NCBI RefSeq assembly: GCF_024585165.1
Contig: NZ_CP029008.1
Span: 3,720,001 to 3,784,000 of the forward strand
Length of the DNA: 64,000 nucleotides
DNA from: Bradyrhizobium sp. WBOS07
GTDB taxonomy: Bacteria; Pseudomonadota; Alphaproteobacteria; Rhizobiales; Xanthobacteraceae
Reading direction: 5' to 3'
The notes under the pieces were generated by a model. It did no database searches, had not been told where the DNA came from, and worked only from the letters and a program-made list of their open reading frames with translations. Both the position numbers and the translations under genes were made by a program. Shown here piece by piece: positions 36,037 to 45,563 of the stretch (position 1 is its first letter; every line of letters begins with the position of its first letter).

Positions 36037-36174
36037 CTATCTCAGGCCCGTATCAGGCCAGTGAAGGATCTCATCGGCCGGCCGAGATCGATGCAAATAC
36101 GGCCGCAGCATCGCATAGAGCACAAACAGGCCCACGGTGATGGCTAGTGCCAGCAGCGGAAAAATGTAGTTCAT
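36037..36174 (-). CDS. Tiny single-pass membrane protein
   Basis: A 45-residue protein: MNYIFPLLALAITVGLFVLY forms one membrane segment and is followed by a basic/acidic tail (RPYLHRSRPADEILHWPDTG). An upstream in-frame extension looks non-coding. The gap from 36175 to 36762 contains one copy of a repeat (36323-36385) and no supported gene. Confidence 0.4.
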   Translation of the reverse strand: MNYIFPLLALAITVGLFVLYAMLRPYLHRSRPADEILHWPDTGLR

Positions 36175-36322
36175 GCAAACCCCAGAACTTCGAATAGATA
36201 CTAGCAGTTCTGCAAGAACCGTCCAATCGGGACGATGTTCCCCGCCTAAACCAATTGCGTAAGCTGGGTTTTGCTGCGGCTGAGGAGCCACATTTACTCA
36301 ATAAAGGGCTGAAGTCCGCTTC

Positions 36323-36385
36323 GGGTCAAAATGCGAAGAACTCAACCTGAGCAAATCTCGTCCGCAATGCCTCAATAAGCGGGCT
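36323..36385 (+). repeat. Direct repeat copy A, beside caspase gene
   Basis: This stretch matches 38725-38785 in the same orientation: GGGTCAAAA, CGAAGAACTCA, GAGCAAATCT and GTCCGC recur in the same order, with about 80% identity by eye. The two copies bracket the caspase-like gene at 36763-38598. The surrounding AAGTCCGCTTCGGGTC motif resembles a Bradyrhizobium intergenic repeat. Confidence 0.6.
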
Positions 36386-36762
36386 TCGTGGAGGGATACT
36401 GCCACTTCGCCGAAGGGCCAATACCGGAAATCTGCCCGTGCAACAACGAGAACGACGATCGCTCGTTCCAATTGAGACGGCGATTCTGGATGACCACCTT
36501 CAGGAGTAGCAGTTCGCGGAGACTTCGCTTTGTGCCACAGGCCTGCTGAAGCGCCTCGTAGCAGGGCGCGCTGCGGAGCCCGGGCTCCACACAACGGCGG
36601 CGTGCGGACCTTCTGGTCTCAGCTCTGTGCATCTGCGCACGAACGCTGCGGCCCGGGCGGGACAGGCCGGCTGCAAAAGCGCCGCGCTCGATGTTTTTCG
36701 CTTCGATCTGCAACAGAGGTTCGGTTCAGTCTCCCGGATTGGAGCGCCTAGCCGGGCCGACG

Positions 36763-38598
36763 CTAGTTGCAAACTTCCGCTTGCCTACCCGCCGCCGCCG
36801 TAGGACCTACCCCGCCTGAAGCGGTCTCCAGGCGACAGCCTTTCTGAACCGGACGACAAATGGTGCCGGTGCAGAATATTTGTCCCGCAGCCTGCGGCCT
36901 CGCAGGAGAAGCCTCTCTCCTCTTCCTCTCCTCGTCTCGCGGCTTCACATCCTCCCGTGTCGCTACCGGCTTCTTGTCCTGCATCTTCTCGCATTCATTG
37001 TCGTCGTTGACGCGATAGCCCGCGCGGCATGTGATCTTCACGCAATTGTCGCCATCGGCCCTGAAGCCGCGGTCGCAGACCAGCGGACAGACGCGGCCCG
37101 ACTTTGCCTTGATGGCACTCAGCGCATCGAAGCTCGCCTGCTTGGCGTCGAATTTAGTGCCGGCATGCTTGTTGAACAAGGCCAGCGAGCGTTGCGAGGT
37201 CGCATTCCAGTCGCCATCCGCATTGCTCGCGAGACATCCGACGCGGCGGAGTTCTGACTGCACGAGCTTGGCAGTCTCCTGCGACGACAGAGAGGGCGGC
37301 GATTGAGTTAGGGCCACGGCCGCGACCTTCTGCTCAGCGACGCGCGGAGCCTCCTCTTTGGCAGCAAGCTCGGCAGCTGCCTTGTCGTCTGCAATCTTCT
37401 CGGCGAGCGCCTTTTCAGCGGCCTGCTTGTCGGCGAGCGCCTTGGCGACCGCCGCTTCTGCATCCTTCTTGCGCTGCTCGGCGGCCGCCGCCTTGGCGTC
37501 CTCGATTTGCTTGGTCTTTTCGGCAAGGATGCGGGCATCTTCGGCAGCCTTTGCAGCGGCTGCAGCCTTGTCCTGCTCGGCCTTCTTAGCGCGCTCCGCC
37601 ACGAGCCGCGCCTTCTCGTCTTCAGCGTGCTTGGCTTTCTCTGCTGCGATGGCCCGGGCATCTTCGGCCCCGATCTTCTTCAATTGCACCCGGGCAAGGT
37701 TCGCGTAAAAACCTTCAGGATAGGCTTGAAGAAACGCTTCCCATGCGTCGCGATCACCCGCCTGTAGCGCCAGCTCGTAATCGCGGCGAACCGCATCTTG
37801 CGGATTCGCCTGTGGTCCGGTCGCGACCGGCTTCGCCGGAACCAGGGCCAGGTCGTCACTGCCGAGCGAGCCGTAGACAAAAGGCTCTTGCTTGTTGCCG
37901 GTGCTCTTGAGCACATCATCGCGCACAAAGCGAAAGGCCTTACCAAGGTCGAGCCCCGGGGTCGGCAGACGGTCTGCTAGCGCGGTAGCAAACGGGCTGT
38001 TCTTCGCTTCCCCGTCTGAGGCCGTCGAGCCTGCCTTCGCCGCGAACGCAATCATGGTGTTCGGGCTTGTCGGCTCGACCTTGGCAAGGCCGCGGCCGAT
38101 GGCGCGCGACGCGATAGTACGCTTCATGGTCTTTGCAAACGGGTTGTCGCGGCAGGCGTCGAGTATAATCAGGCGCAGCTGCTTCGCGGGCTCGACAGCG
38201 AACAGGACGCGATCGAGGGCGACTGTCTCGTCGAGCACATCGCCATCACTTTCCAGCATCGCATCGACGGGAATCAGGTAGTTGTTCCCGTCCAGCTCGA
38301 TGCCGTGCCCCGCATAGTAGATGACCGCGACCTCGGCTTCGCGCGTTTTGCCTGCGAACTCGCGCAGCGCCCGGCGCAGGTCGGCCGCGTTCACGTCGAG
38401 CTTGATGTCGACGCTTTCGAAGCCCGCCTTTTTAAACATCCCCCCGACCAGCGCGGCGTCGTTCGAGGGGTTTATGAGTTTGTTGACGTTCTTGTATGCC
38501 GAATTGCCGATCACCAACGCGACGCGCCGCTCGGCCATTGCCGGTCCGCATCCGACCCACATAGCAAAAATCATCAATAAAAAACGAAGCGCGCCCAT
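36763..38598 (-). CDS. Secreted caspase-family (peptidase C14) protein
   Basis: A 611-residue protein. Residues 1-22 are a signal peptide (GCGPAMAE end). Residues 23-255 form a caspase-like domain beginning RRVALVIGNSAYKNVNKLIN, with catalytic His98 in YYAGHGIEL and Cys149 in LDACRDNPF. A long Ala/Lys/Glu-rich coiled coil (about 305-425) follows. Residues 435-505 resemble a peptidoglycan-binding-like fold, and a Cys-rich tail (CPLVCDRGFRADGDNC, then CRAGYRVNDDNEC) ends the protein. A periplasmic or cell-wall role is inferred. It is bracketed by two related direct repeats. Confidence 0.88.
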   Translation of the reverse strand: MGALRFLLMIFAMWVGCGPAMAERRVALVIGNSAYKNVNKLINPSNDAALVGGMFKKAGFESVDIKLDVNAADLRRALREFAGKTREAEVAVIYYAGHGIELDGNNYLIPVDAMLESDGDVLDETVALDRVLFAVEPAKQLRLIILDACRDNPFAKTMKRTIASRAIGRGLAKVEPTSPNTMIAFAAKAGSTASDGEAKNSPFATALADRLPTPGLDLGKAFRFVRDDVLKSTGNKQEPFVYGSLGSDDLALVPAKPVATGPQANPQDAVRRDYELALQAGDRDAWEAFLQAYPEGFYANLARVQLKKIGAEDARAIAAEKAKHAEDEKARLVAERAKKAEQDKAAAAAKAAEDARILAEKTKQIEDAKAAAAEQRKKDAEAAVAKALADKQAAEKALAEKIADDKAAAELAAKEEAPRVAEQKVAAVALTQSPPSLSSQETAKLVQSELRRVGCLASNADGDWNATSQRSLALFNKHAGTKFDAKQASFDALSAIKAKSGRVCPLVCDRGFRADGDNCVKITCRAGYRVNDDNECEKMQDKKPVATREDVKPRDEERKRREASPARPQAAGQIFCTGTICRPVQKGCRLETASGGVGPTAAAGRQAEVCN

Positions 38599-39326
38599 TG
38601 CAGCCCCAGATCAAACGTGAGCAGCGTATTCATAGCCTGCCGGAAGGCAAGTATCAGATCTGTGATGTCTGTCACATATTGGCTGCTTCCGGAGGTCCGG
38701 GTCGGCGGACCAAGGTCTGCAACAGGGTCAAAACGAAGAACTCAGGTGGAGCAAATCTGGTCCGCTCTGGCTCAACGAGCGGACTACCGACCGACGAGGC
38801 GCAACTTCGCCAGATGAGCCTTGAACGGAAGCTTCGATCGGTGACCGATCAATCCAAATCTAGGACAAGGCTTGTTCGTTACCGAACGAGACCCCAGAGT
38901 TAGATGTGGGCGGACAGCGTGCCAAGCATCGGCAGCCTTATCGGTTGGGGCGGCATTCCCGACAACCAAGAGGGTTGAGCGAGAGGACCGCGTTGATCGT
39001 GAAAACCAACGGGAGCACCCTAGGTGACATGGAGGGGCATGAGAAGGCTGGCTCGAAATGCTGGCACCTGGATGGGCTCTGCCCCACGGCTTGCTTCCAA
39101 CTGCTACTTCTAACCATCAAGGCCGTCGGCTCCTGTGCCGATGTCCCAGTTTGCACTTTGGAGTGCTTAAGGTTCCTCCCCCGCTATTACGACGTTGAGA
39201 ACCCTTGCGTATTTCGGCAGTAAGTGTTGCCAGCTTGCTACAGCAACCTGAGCACGAACGGGTTAATCTTCAACAACAGGTGGGCATTTGCGCCGTTTTC
39301 AGAATTTCTTTTGGGGAGATACTCGC
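38599..39326. other. Gene-free region upstream of porin gene
   Basis: These 728 bases hold no coding sequence I can support; the longest open stretch (38906-39223) has no ribosome site or family resemblance. They contain repeat copy B (38725-38785) and must include the promoters for the caspase-like gene (minus) and the outer-membrane protein gene (plus). Confidence 0.5.
38725..38785 (+). repeat. Direct repeat copy B, beside caspase gene
   Basis: This is the counterpart of 36323-36385 in the same orientation. It starts GGGTCAAAACGAAGAACTCA and continues through GAGCAAATCTGGTCCGC. It lies 127 bases upstream of the caspase-like gene start. Confidence 0.6.
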
Positions 39327-40130
39327 ATGAGAAAGCTTCTAGTACTTGCGGCCGGGGCGATGGCTTTGGGTCTGTCGGCTCCCGCAAGCGCCGCGGATAT
39401 GGCGGCCCGTCCTTACACCAAGGCCCCACCGATCGCCGCTCCGGTTTATAATTGGACCGGATTTTATATCGGCGGCCATGTTGGATACGGCTGGGGTCGC
39501 TCCAGCAACGACTCCTTCAGTGCCGCGGGTGTTCTGCTCGATACCACGACGAGCAAGTCAGATGGCGTCTTTGGAGGCGGCCAGATCGGTTACAACTGGC
39601 AATTCTCCCCAAACTGGCTGATTGGTATTGAGGCCGATGGCTCGGTGGCCGACATCAAGGGCACCACGAATGCTTGTACCGTGACAGGTTGCGGCTCTTC
39701 ATTTGGCAAGACCGAAGACTTCGGAACTGTCCGGGGCCGCATCGGCTATGTCATCAATAACGTCCTTCTCTACGGAACCGGTGGTTGGGCTTGGAGCCAC
39801 ACCAGCACCGACCGGACCATTACGTGCGTTGTCGCGGGCGGTGGTATCTGCCCGGGCGGGCCGAGCCCTTCACCTCTGACGGGAGCGGTTGCATCAGCCT
39901 CCAACTTCAACAACGGCTGGGTAGCGGGTGCCGGTGTCGAATGGATGTTCGCCCCCAACTGGACTGCTAAGGTCGAATATCAGCATCTGCAGTTCGACAA
40001 TGTTGCCAGGGACTTCAGCTATCCTGGATTTCCGGCCGCCTTCAGGCACGTCGAGTCGGATGGTCACATCGACACGGTTCGGGTCGGCGTAAACTACATC
40101 TTTGGCGGACCGAGCGTTGCCCGGCACTAA
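39327..40130 (+). CDS. Omp25/Omp31-family outer-membrane beta-barrel protein
   Basis: A 267-residue precursor. A signal peptide ends APASAAD, followed by the family's hallmark linker YTKAPPIAAPVYNWTGFYIG and GGHVGYGWG. Alternating aromatic strands run to the end (VEYQHLQFDNVARDF; VRVGVNYIFGG). These porin-like proteins of Rhizobiales form eight-stranded barrels. The start at 39327 follows TTGGGGAG. An intrinsic terminator follows the stop by 30 bases. Confidence 0.93.
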   Translation: MRKLLVLAAGAMALGLSAPASAADMAARPYTKAPPIAAPVYNWTGFYIGGHVGYGWGRSSNDSFSAAGVLLDTTTSKSDGVFGGGQIGYNWQFSPNWLIGIEADGSVADIKGTTNACTVTGCGSSFGKTEDFGTVRGRIGYVINNVLLYGTGGWAWSHTSTDRTITCVVAGGGICPGGPSPSPLTGAVASASNFNNGWVAGAGVEWMFAPNWTAKVEYQHLQFDNVARDFSYPGFPAAFRHVESDGHIDTVRVGVNYIFGGPSVARH

Positions 40131-40160
40131 GGTTCTGAATACCCCATTCCAGTAATCCTT

Positions 40161-40189
40161 AGCCCGGCCGTTATGCGGCCGGGCTTTTT
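40161..40189 (+). terminator. Intrinsic terminator of the porin gene
   Basis: AGCCCGGCCG-TTATG-CGGCCGGGCT forms a near-perfect stem-loop immediately followed by TTTT. It lies 30 bases past the porin stop and is a textbook rho-independent terminator. Confidence 0.9.
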
Positions 40190-40384
40190 CCTGACGCTGG
40201 GAAAATTACGGGTGGTCTGACGCTGGTGTAGACTGTCGGGCTTCATTTGCGGGTTCTCAATGGCCCGCCGTTCGGCCAAACGAAGACGACTTCTAAGGTC
40301 CGCTTCGAGTCATAAGCGGTCGATGCAGGCCGAGCGAACGACTTCCGCTTAACCATCGGCAGCCAACCTTTATGAACACAGGCC

Positions 40385-40858
40385 CTAATAGCTGGACCTA
40401 TTCTGCTTCCGCTTCGATGTTGCTGATCCGTTGTCTCGCTTCACGCGTTTGAGGCCTCGCCGCTGCCGCGACAGGGCAACTTTCTCATATCGTTCCAAGC
40501 ACGACAAAAATTTCATTTGCTTTGGCTCAGCCTTCTCAATCACGGCCAAGATCAGCCCCAGCCTGATAGCTCGCAACCGACTTTGCCGATTCCTGGCTTG
40601 AACCAGATCTTGAAGCGCGATCTCCATTCCCGCGCCTTTGAATTCCTCCGCAAAAACCGCATCGAACCTGGCGAGACCAGAACCGTCGGAATCGTCCCAG
40701 CGAGACAAGCCATGCCGATAAGCATTGCGGCTGGAGATGACCTTCCCGGTGCTGGTTCGCGGGCCGGTACTCTTCGCGGCGTTCGCACGATTGGCTTCGA
40801 CTTGTCGCTTTGACGCCAAGTTCCCTCCTTCATTTCCCGAGCTAGCAATCGACCGCAC
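40385..40858 (-). CDS. Conserved hypothetical protein of mobile regions
   Basis: A 157-residue basic protein. The segment ASKRQVEANRANAAKSTGPR followed by TSTGKVISSRNAYRHGLS is a conserved signature of small proteins found in alphaproteobacterial islands and prophage remnants, whose function is unknown. A helical middle (LQDLVQARNRQSRLRAIRLG) and a basic tail follow. A short DNA relative of its N-terminal coding segment is found at 41541-41569. Confidence 0.65.
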   Translation of the reverse strand: MRSIASSGNEGGNLASKRQVEANRANAAKSTGPRTSTGKVISSRNAYRHGLSRWDDSDGSGLARFDAVFAEEFKGAGMEIALQDLVQARNRQSRLRAIRLGLILAVIEKAEPKQMKFLSCLERYEKVALSRQRRGLKRVKRDNGSATSKRKQNRSSY

Positions 40859-40863
40859 AACTC

Positions 40864-41427
40864 TTACGTTTCGGCGTCTCCGCGATGCGACGGTGATTGT
40901 TGAGGAGGGCTGTAAGGCTGACCTGTCAGCAATGGAGCAAGGAAGGTGTGGAGATTAGACCCATCAAATAGATGGGCTGCGATGCCGGCCGCTTGCGCTG
41001 CTGCAAGGTCGCTCTGCTTGTCCCCGATCATAAAGCTAGCGTCGATATCCACCGGATAACGCTCAAGCAGGACTCCAATCATCCCAGGCTGCGGCTTGCG
41101 ACAGTTGCAGAGGACACGATAGCGCTCAATCAAGCCGTCGGGATGGTGGGGGCAGAACTCAAACGCATCGATATGCGCACCCACAACAGAAAGTTCACGC
41201 GACATCCATTCGTGCAAATTGCGAACATGCCGCTCCTCATAAAACCCTCTCGCGATTCCTGACTGGTTTGTCACGACAAACGCAAAATAACCGGCGTCAT
41301 TGACTGCTTTTACTGCTTGCTGGGCTCCTTTGACCCACCGAATCTTGTCCGGATCAAAAGCGTAGCCGTCGTCCTCATTGAGGACGCCATCACGATCAAA
41401 AAACACTGCCGGACGCATCAAGCTCAT
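40864..41427 (-). CDS. gmhB: HAD-family heptose-bisphosphate phosphatase (GmhB-like)
   Basis: A 187-residue phosphatase. The nucleophile motif FFDRDGVLNEDDGY, motif II VVTNQSGIARGFYEE and motif III/IV IGDKQSDLAAAQAAGI are intact. Zinc-loop Cys/His residues (CPHHPDG...CNCRKPQPG) are typical of GmhB, which dephosphorylates D-glycero-manno-heptose 1,7-bisphosphate in LPS heptose synthesis; histidinol-phosphatases of the same group are an alternative. The ATG at 41427 is preferred over an upstream TTG. No other heptose gene is adjacent. Confidence 0.85.
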   Translation of the reverse strand: MSLMRPAVFFDRDGVLNEDDGYAFDPDKIRWVKGAQQAVKAVNDAGYFAFVVTNQSGIARGFYEERHVRNLHEWMSRELSVVGAHIDAFEFCPHHPDGLIERYRVLCNCRKPQPGMIGVLLERYPVDIDASFMIGDKQSDLAAAQAAGIAAHLFDGSNLHTFLAPLLTGQPYSPPQQSPSHRGDAET

Positions 41428-41800
41428 CAGCTCACGCTTGAGGGGATATTGGCGATCTTCCGACAATCACCGCTTCATTTCAACACATCCGACGCGGTTG
41501 AACAGGCTTCTAGGGCGGGCCGCGCGGCCCTCGGGGCATAGATTGGCTTCGTTTTGTCGTTTTGATGCTGGGTAGCCTCATCGTCATCCCTACCCTCGAA
41601 AGGCGAGAACAAGAGCAATTCCAGCCGTTATAACGAGCAACAAGATTGCTGCAGAAAGGACTGGCGTTCCCACGCGATTGGAGCGTTACTGATTCGGCCG
41701 CGCACCAACTCCGATTGTAGCGCCGGTATCTCACCTCGCAGACGCGAGGCTTCAGGCAGTGCGGCGAAGAGCGCCGCTGTTCTTGGAGTAGGAGATACCA

Positions 41801-42664
41801 GTGCGTAGCGTGCAGAGTGACGGCCAAATCGAACCACAGCATCATATCATCAGGTTCAACCCGAACGACCGGCGACATTTCATCGGTGGCTCGGACGCCC
41901 GTATCATTATGGGGAATGACCAGGAGGACCTCGTCCGCCTATGGCGAGAGAAGCGCGGCGAGATTGAGCCGGAAGACCTCGGCGACAACTTGATCGTCCA
42001 ACTCGGCACCGTGACCGAGGTCTTAAATCGCGCCTGGTATCAACGCGCAAGCGGGCACACGGTCAAGGACATCCAAAAGCGCGTCCGCCATCCCGTCCAC
42101 AAATGGATGGCGGCCACGCTGGACGGGACGGTCGAGCAGACCGGCGCCGTCTTCGAAGCCAAGTTCATGCTGCCCTGGGCCTTCACCGAGGAGGTCGCGG
42201 CCGAAAAGCACATGGCCCAGTTGCAGCACAACATGTGGGTGACCGCATCCCGCACGGCCGTTCTCTCGATCATTACCGGTGGCGGCAAATGGGTCGAGAT
42301 CAAGCTTCATGCCGACCCGCTGTATCAGCATCTGCTGCTCACTGCCGAAAAGAAGTTTTGGCGCTGCGTCCAAAGTGGCGAGCTGCCTATCCTGTTCAAC
42401 ATCGAGACGCCGCGCCCCCGACTGGAAGCGGTCAGGGTTGTCGACATGTCCACGTCCAACCAATGGGCGGAGCTGGCGGCCACCTATCTTCGAACCCGAG
42501 AGGCGCACAGTGAGCATGAAACCGCCAAGGCCGATCTGAAGAAACTCATGCCGGAGGACGCCAAGGAGGCGGCGGGCCATGGCATCAAGGCCAAGCGCTC
42601 CAAGGCCGGCGCGATAAGCTTCGAAGCCCAGGCGGCGGAGGGATCCCATGCATCAGTCCAGTGA
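41801..42664 (+). CDS. YqaJ-like viral recombinase (exonuclease)
   Basis: A 287-residue lambda-exonuclease-like protein. [20 protein letters not shown] opens the YqaJ domain, [19 protein letters not shown] carries the acidic residue region, and [20 protein letters not shown] supplies the D...ExK metal site. It would resect dsDNA 5' ends in phage-type recombination. The start is GTG behind GGAGTAGGAGAT. It overlaps the downstream ERF gene by 17 bases, so the two are translated together. Confidence 0.88.
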   Translation: MRSVQSDGQIEPQHHIIRFNPNDRRHFIGGSDARIIMGNDQEDLVRLWREKRGEIEPEDLGDNLIVQLGTVTEVLNRAWYQRASGHTVKDIQKRVRHPVHKWMAATLDGTVEQTGAVFEAKFMLPWAFTEEVAAEKHMAQLQHNMWVTASRTAVLSIITGGGKWVEIKLHADPLYQHLLLTAEKKFWRCVQSGELPILFNIETPRPRLEAVRVVDMSTSNQWAELAATYLRTREAHSEHETAKADLKKLMPEDAKEAAGHGIKAKRSKAGAISFEAQAAEGSHASVQ

Positions 42665-43829
42665 ACGCATCGGCACCCTTGCTGCGGCCCTCGCCCGGGC
42701 CCAGGCTGAACTGACCAACCCCGAGAAGACCCTGACTGCCGTGATCCGGTCGCCCTTCCCGCGGGAGGATGATCGAAGCTTCCGGTACGCTTCCCTCGCC
42801 TCGGGCCTCGACATCGTCCGCAAGACCCTCAGCCAGCAGGAGATCGCCACCATCCAGACCACCCGGATCGAACAGATCACCGGCCAGATCCATCTCACCA
42901 CCCTGCTCGCCCACGCCTCCGGGGAATGGATTTCTTCGGACCTACCGGTCTGCGCCCCCAAGGAAGTCGAGGCGCCGCACCGGATGGGCGCGGCGCTGAC
43001 CTATGCCCGCCGGTATGCCCTATTTGCCCTCGTCGGGATCGCCGGAGAGGATGATTTGGACGCACCTGACGTCGCTACGGGGCCTCCCGCCGCCCCCGAG
43101 CCGCAGGCCGAGTCAGGACCGAAGCGAAGGCCGTCCAGCGCCGTCCTGAACCGCCCGCCCATGTTGTCCCCCGAGCGCTCCGCCGAGCTCCTGGACCGGC
43201 TCCTGGGCGAGCTGGCCAGCCGAGAGGACAGCGATGGACTGCTCGCCTGGGCAAAGACCAGCCTCCCCCTCAAGAACACCCTTCTTGAGCCGGACGCTCG
43301 CGTACTTGAGGCCGCCTACCAAAAGAGAGGCGAGCAAATAGCCCCTCTTGAATTCGATTTAACAGACCAGCGGCCTGTGTCGGCAGCCGGGCCATTTCTA
43401 CCTGAGCAGCATGCTTCGGGGATATCCGACGAGGCGCATGCCGCTGCCAACACCGCTTCTGGACAGCAAGTCGGCCTCGCCTTCCCAAAGGAGCCGCCAC
43501 GAAGACGAAGCAAGGATCACCTCGCCTTCATCCGCGCCCAAGGTTGCCTGGTCTGCCAGAAGACCCCCTCTGATGCACATCACCTGAAGTTCGCTCAAGC
43601 GCGGACCTTAGGACGCAAAGTCAGTGACGAATTTACCGTACCGCTGTGCAGATCCCATCACCTATCCCTGCACCGGCACGGAGACGAAAGAGCCTGGTGG
43701 ACCAATCTGCAAATTTCGCCGCTGCCAATCGCAAAGGAGCTTTGGGATGCGAGTCCCGTCCACCTGGCGAACGGCGCAAATGTCGGTGCAGAGCCCTCTC
43801 GTTCGGGTTTGGAGGCGCGGGGTCAATGA
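42648..43829 (+). CDS. ERF single-strand annealing protein with C-terminal HNH-like domain
   Basis: A 393-residue protein. Residues 1-140 are an ERF-type annealing domain ([40 protein letters not shown]). A Pro/Ala-rich linker and a helical region follow. Residues 290-365 hold [19 protein letters not shown] and [20 protein letters not shown], a Cys/His pattern of HNH-like or DUF968-type nucleases. Together with the upstream YqaJ exonuclease it forms a two-component recombinase. The fused zinc domain could cut junctions or bind DNA; this is inferred. Confidence 0.85.
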   Translation: MHQSSERIGTLAAALARAQAELTNPEKTLTAVIRSPFPREDDRSFRYASLASGLDIVRKTLSQQEIATIQTTRIEQITGQIHLTTLLAHASGEWISSDLPVCAPKEVEAPHRMGAALTYARRYALFALVGIAGEDDLDAPDVATGPPAAPEPQAESGPKRRPSSAVLNRPPMLSPERSAELLDRLLGELASREDSDGLLAWAKTSLPLKNTLLEPDARVLEAAYQKRGEQIAPLEFDLTDQRPVSAAGPFLPEQHASGISDEAHAAANTASGQQVGLAFPKEPPRRRSKDHLAFIRAQGCLVCQKTPSDAHHLKFAQARTLGRKVSDEFTVPLCRSHHLSLHRHGDERAWWTNLQISPLPIAKELWDASPVHLANGANVGAEPSRSGLEARGQ

Positions 43830-44467
43830 ATGGTCCGATCAACCTCGGTCAGCAGCTATCGGCGAGCGTCCTGCCACCTCAGTTCGAGGCGTTGTGTCCC
43901 CCGCCCCAACTGCTTCCTGGCGAGAGCATCGACCACTATCAGGCTCTTCAGTCCGCCATCTTCCGCGACCTCGATCCCCAGTCTGCCGTCGAGTGGCTGC
44001 TTGCTATCGACATCGCAGAACTCTCCTGGGACATGCAACGCTACTGGATTCTGCGGCATAGGCTTCTGAGCACCTATCGCCAAAAGGCTGTGGAGATGAC
44101 GCTTCGCCGAATCGACGTGGTGGGCATTGCTCCGGACTTCCAGGACGCAGCCGAAATCTACACTGTCCATAACGCGCTGGACTGGCAGCTAGATCCTTCT
44201 GCTGCGCTCGATATCGAGGCTCGTCTTCGATCCTATGGCTTCGATCAACATGCGATCAACATGGAAGCCTACGTTCAAGCACGCGAGATCCTGGTGCTAT
44301 TTGAATCGCTGCTGAACGGGGCACAGCTTCGACGCCTGATGTTGCTGAAGGAGATCAAGAATCTTCGACGGCCGAGCGCGAGCCCAGGCAGCCACACTCG
44401 GACTCGAAGGGGGCGGCAAAGAAGGACGAACCATCACGAAGCCCCACGTCAGACCATAAAGAGCTGA
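43826..44467 (+). CDS. Hypothetical protein coupled to ERF gene
   Basis: A 213-residue protein whose ATG overlaps the ERF stop (ATGA), so it is translationally coupled. A helical N-terminal half includes [39 protein letters not shown] and [20 protein letters not shown], a pattern seen in other uncharacterised island proteins. The C-terminus is strongly basic ([18 protein letters not shown]), suggesting nucleic-acid binding. Function unknown; a role in the recombination module is inferred from coupling. Confidence 0.75.
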   Translation: MNGPINLGQQLSASVLPPQFEALCPPPQLLPGESIDHYQALQSAIFRDLDPQSAVEWLLAIDIAELSWDMQRYWILRHRLLSTYRQKAVEMTLRRIDVVGIAPDFQDAAEIYTVHNALDWQLDPSAALDIEARLRSYGFDQHAINMEAYVQAREILVLFESLLNGAQLRRLMLLKEIKNLRRPSASPGSHTRTRRGRQRRTNHHEAPRQTIKS

Positions 44468-44621
44468 GCTGCAAAGCCGATTTCAAGCAAGTCAGACCGG
44501 ATGGCGAAAACTGCCCCGAGTTGAATAGAAGCTGGCGTTGCGGGTGGAAAGGTGAACGAGTTGCTTCGGTAGATCCGCTTGTTGGCTAAAATCGCAAGAA
44601 TTAGATGTGCACTCGCCGCAT

Positions 44622-45563
44622 CTATACTTGCGACAAATACGCCGCGTAGGCGCGCTCAAGGCCGTCCTGAAGCGAGGTCGTCGCTCGCCAGCCCAGCCTT
44701 GCCAAGCGGCTAACGTCAAGCAGCTTACGGGGTGTACCATCGGGCCGAGAAGTGTCGAAGCTGATTTCATCATTGTATCCTACAATCCGAGCGACGAGGC
44801 GTGCGAACTCCGCAATAGTGATATCCTCGCCAGTGCCTACATTGATTAGCTCCGCGCCCGAATAGTTCTTCATGAGGTGAACGCAGGCATCCGCCATGTC
44901 ATCAACATAGAGGAACTCGCGCCGCGGCGTACCAGTACCCCATACTAGGACGCTCTTCGTGCCCGAAACTTTTGCCTCGTGAAAGCGACGGATCAGAGCC
45001 GCCACCACGTGGCTTAATTCAGGATCATAGCTGTCGCCCGGGCCATAGAGATTGGTTGGCATCACGCTAATAAAGTCGCTGCCATATTGGCTGCGATAAG
45101 CCTCCACCATCTTGATGCCCGCGATCTTCGCGACAGCATAAGGTTCGTTGGTCGGCTCCAGCGGGCCCGACAGCACAGAATCCTCGCGCAAGGGCTGGGC
45201 GGCAAGCTTTGGATAGATGCAGGAGGAGCCCAGGAACATTAGCTTCTCAACACCGTTCAAATGCGCAGCATGGATCACGTTAGCCGCAATCGAGATGTTT
45301 TCGTAGATAAACTCGGCGCGTAGCGTGTCATTGGCGACGATTCCGCCGACCTTGGCTGCAGCCAGGAATACCACTTGCGGACGCACCTTAGCGAACCAAT
45401 CGAACACCGCAGCTTGATTGCAAAGATCCAACTCACGCCGATCCATAGTGACGAGCCTTATGTCCTCCCTTCCCAGCCGTCGCACGAGCGCGCTTCCTAC
45501 CATACCGCGATGGCCGGCGACGTAGACGCTTTTGCCCTTGAGCTCAAATTGAGCGTTTGCCAT
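44622..45563 (-). CDS. fcl: GDP-L-fucose synthase
   Basis: A 313-residue epimerase/reductase that converts GDP-4-keto-6-deoxymannose to GDP-L-fucose. The NADP motif is [18 protein letters not shown], the catalytic SxnYxxxK set is [15 protein letters not shown] and PYAVAKIAG, and [14 protein letters not shown] is specific to this family. Its start overlaps the end of gmd by 20 bases, so the two form one operon feeding fucose to the polysaccharide. Confidence 0.95.
   Translation of the reverse strand: MANAQFELKGKSVYVAGHRGMVGSALVRRLGREDIRLVTMDRRELDLCNQAAVFDWFAKVRPQVVFLAAAKVGGIVANDTLRAEFIYENISIAANVIHAAHLNGVEKLMFLGSSCIYPKLAAQPLREDSVLSGPLEPTNEPYAVAKIAGIKMVEAYRSQYGSDFISVMPTNLYGPGDSYDPELSHVVAALIRRFHEAKVSGTKSVLVWGTGTPRREFLYVDDMADACVHLMKNYSGAELINVGTGEDITIAEFARLVARIVGYNDEISFDTSRPDGTPRKLLDVSRLARLGWRATTSLQDGLERAYAAYLSQV

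Noticed and set aside
36298..36594. 98-codon open frame next to the caspase gene
   Set aside because: It overlaps the dispersed repeat, lacks a ribosome site and shows no protein-like composition.
38906..39223. 105-codon open frame upstream of the porin gene
   Set aside because: No ribosome site, no family resemblance and Cys-rich erratic composition; it lies in a region that must hold promoters.
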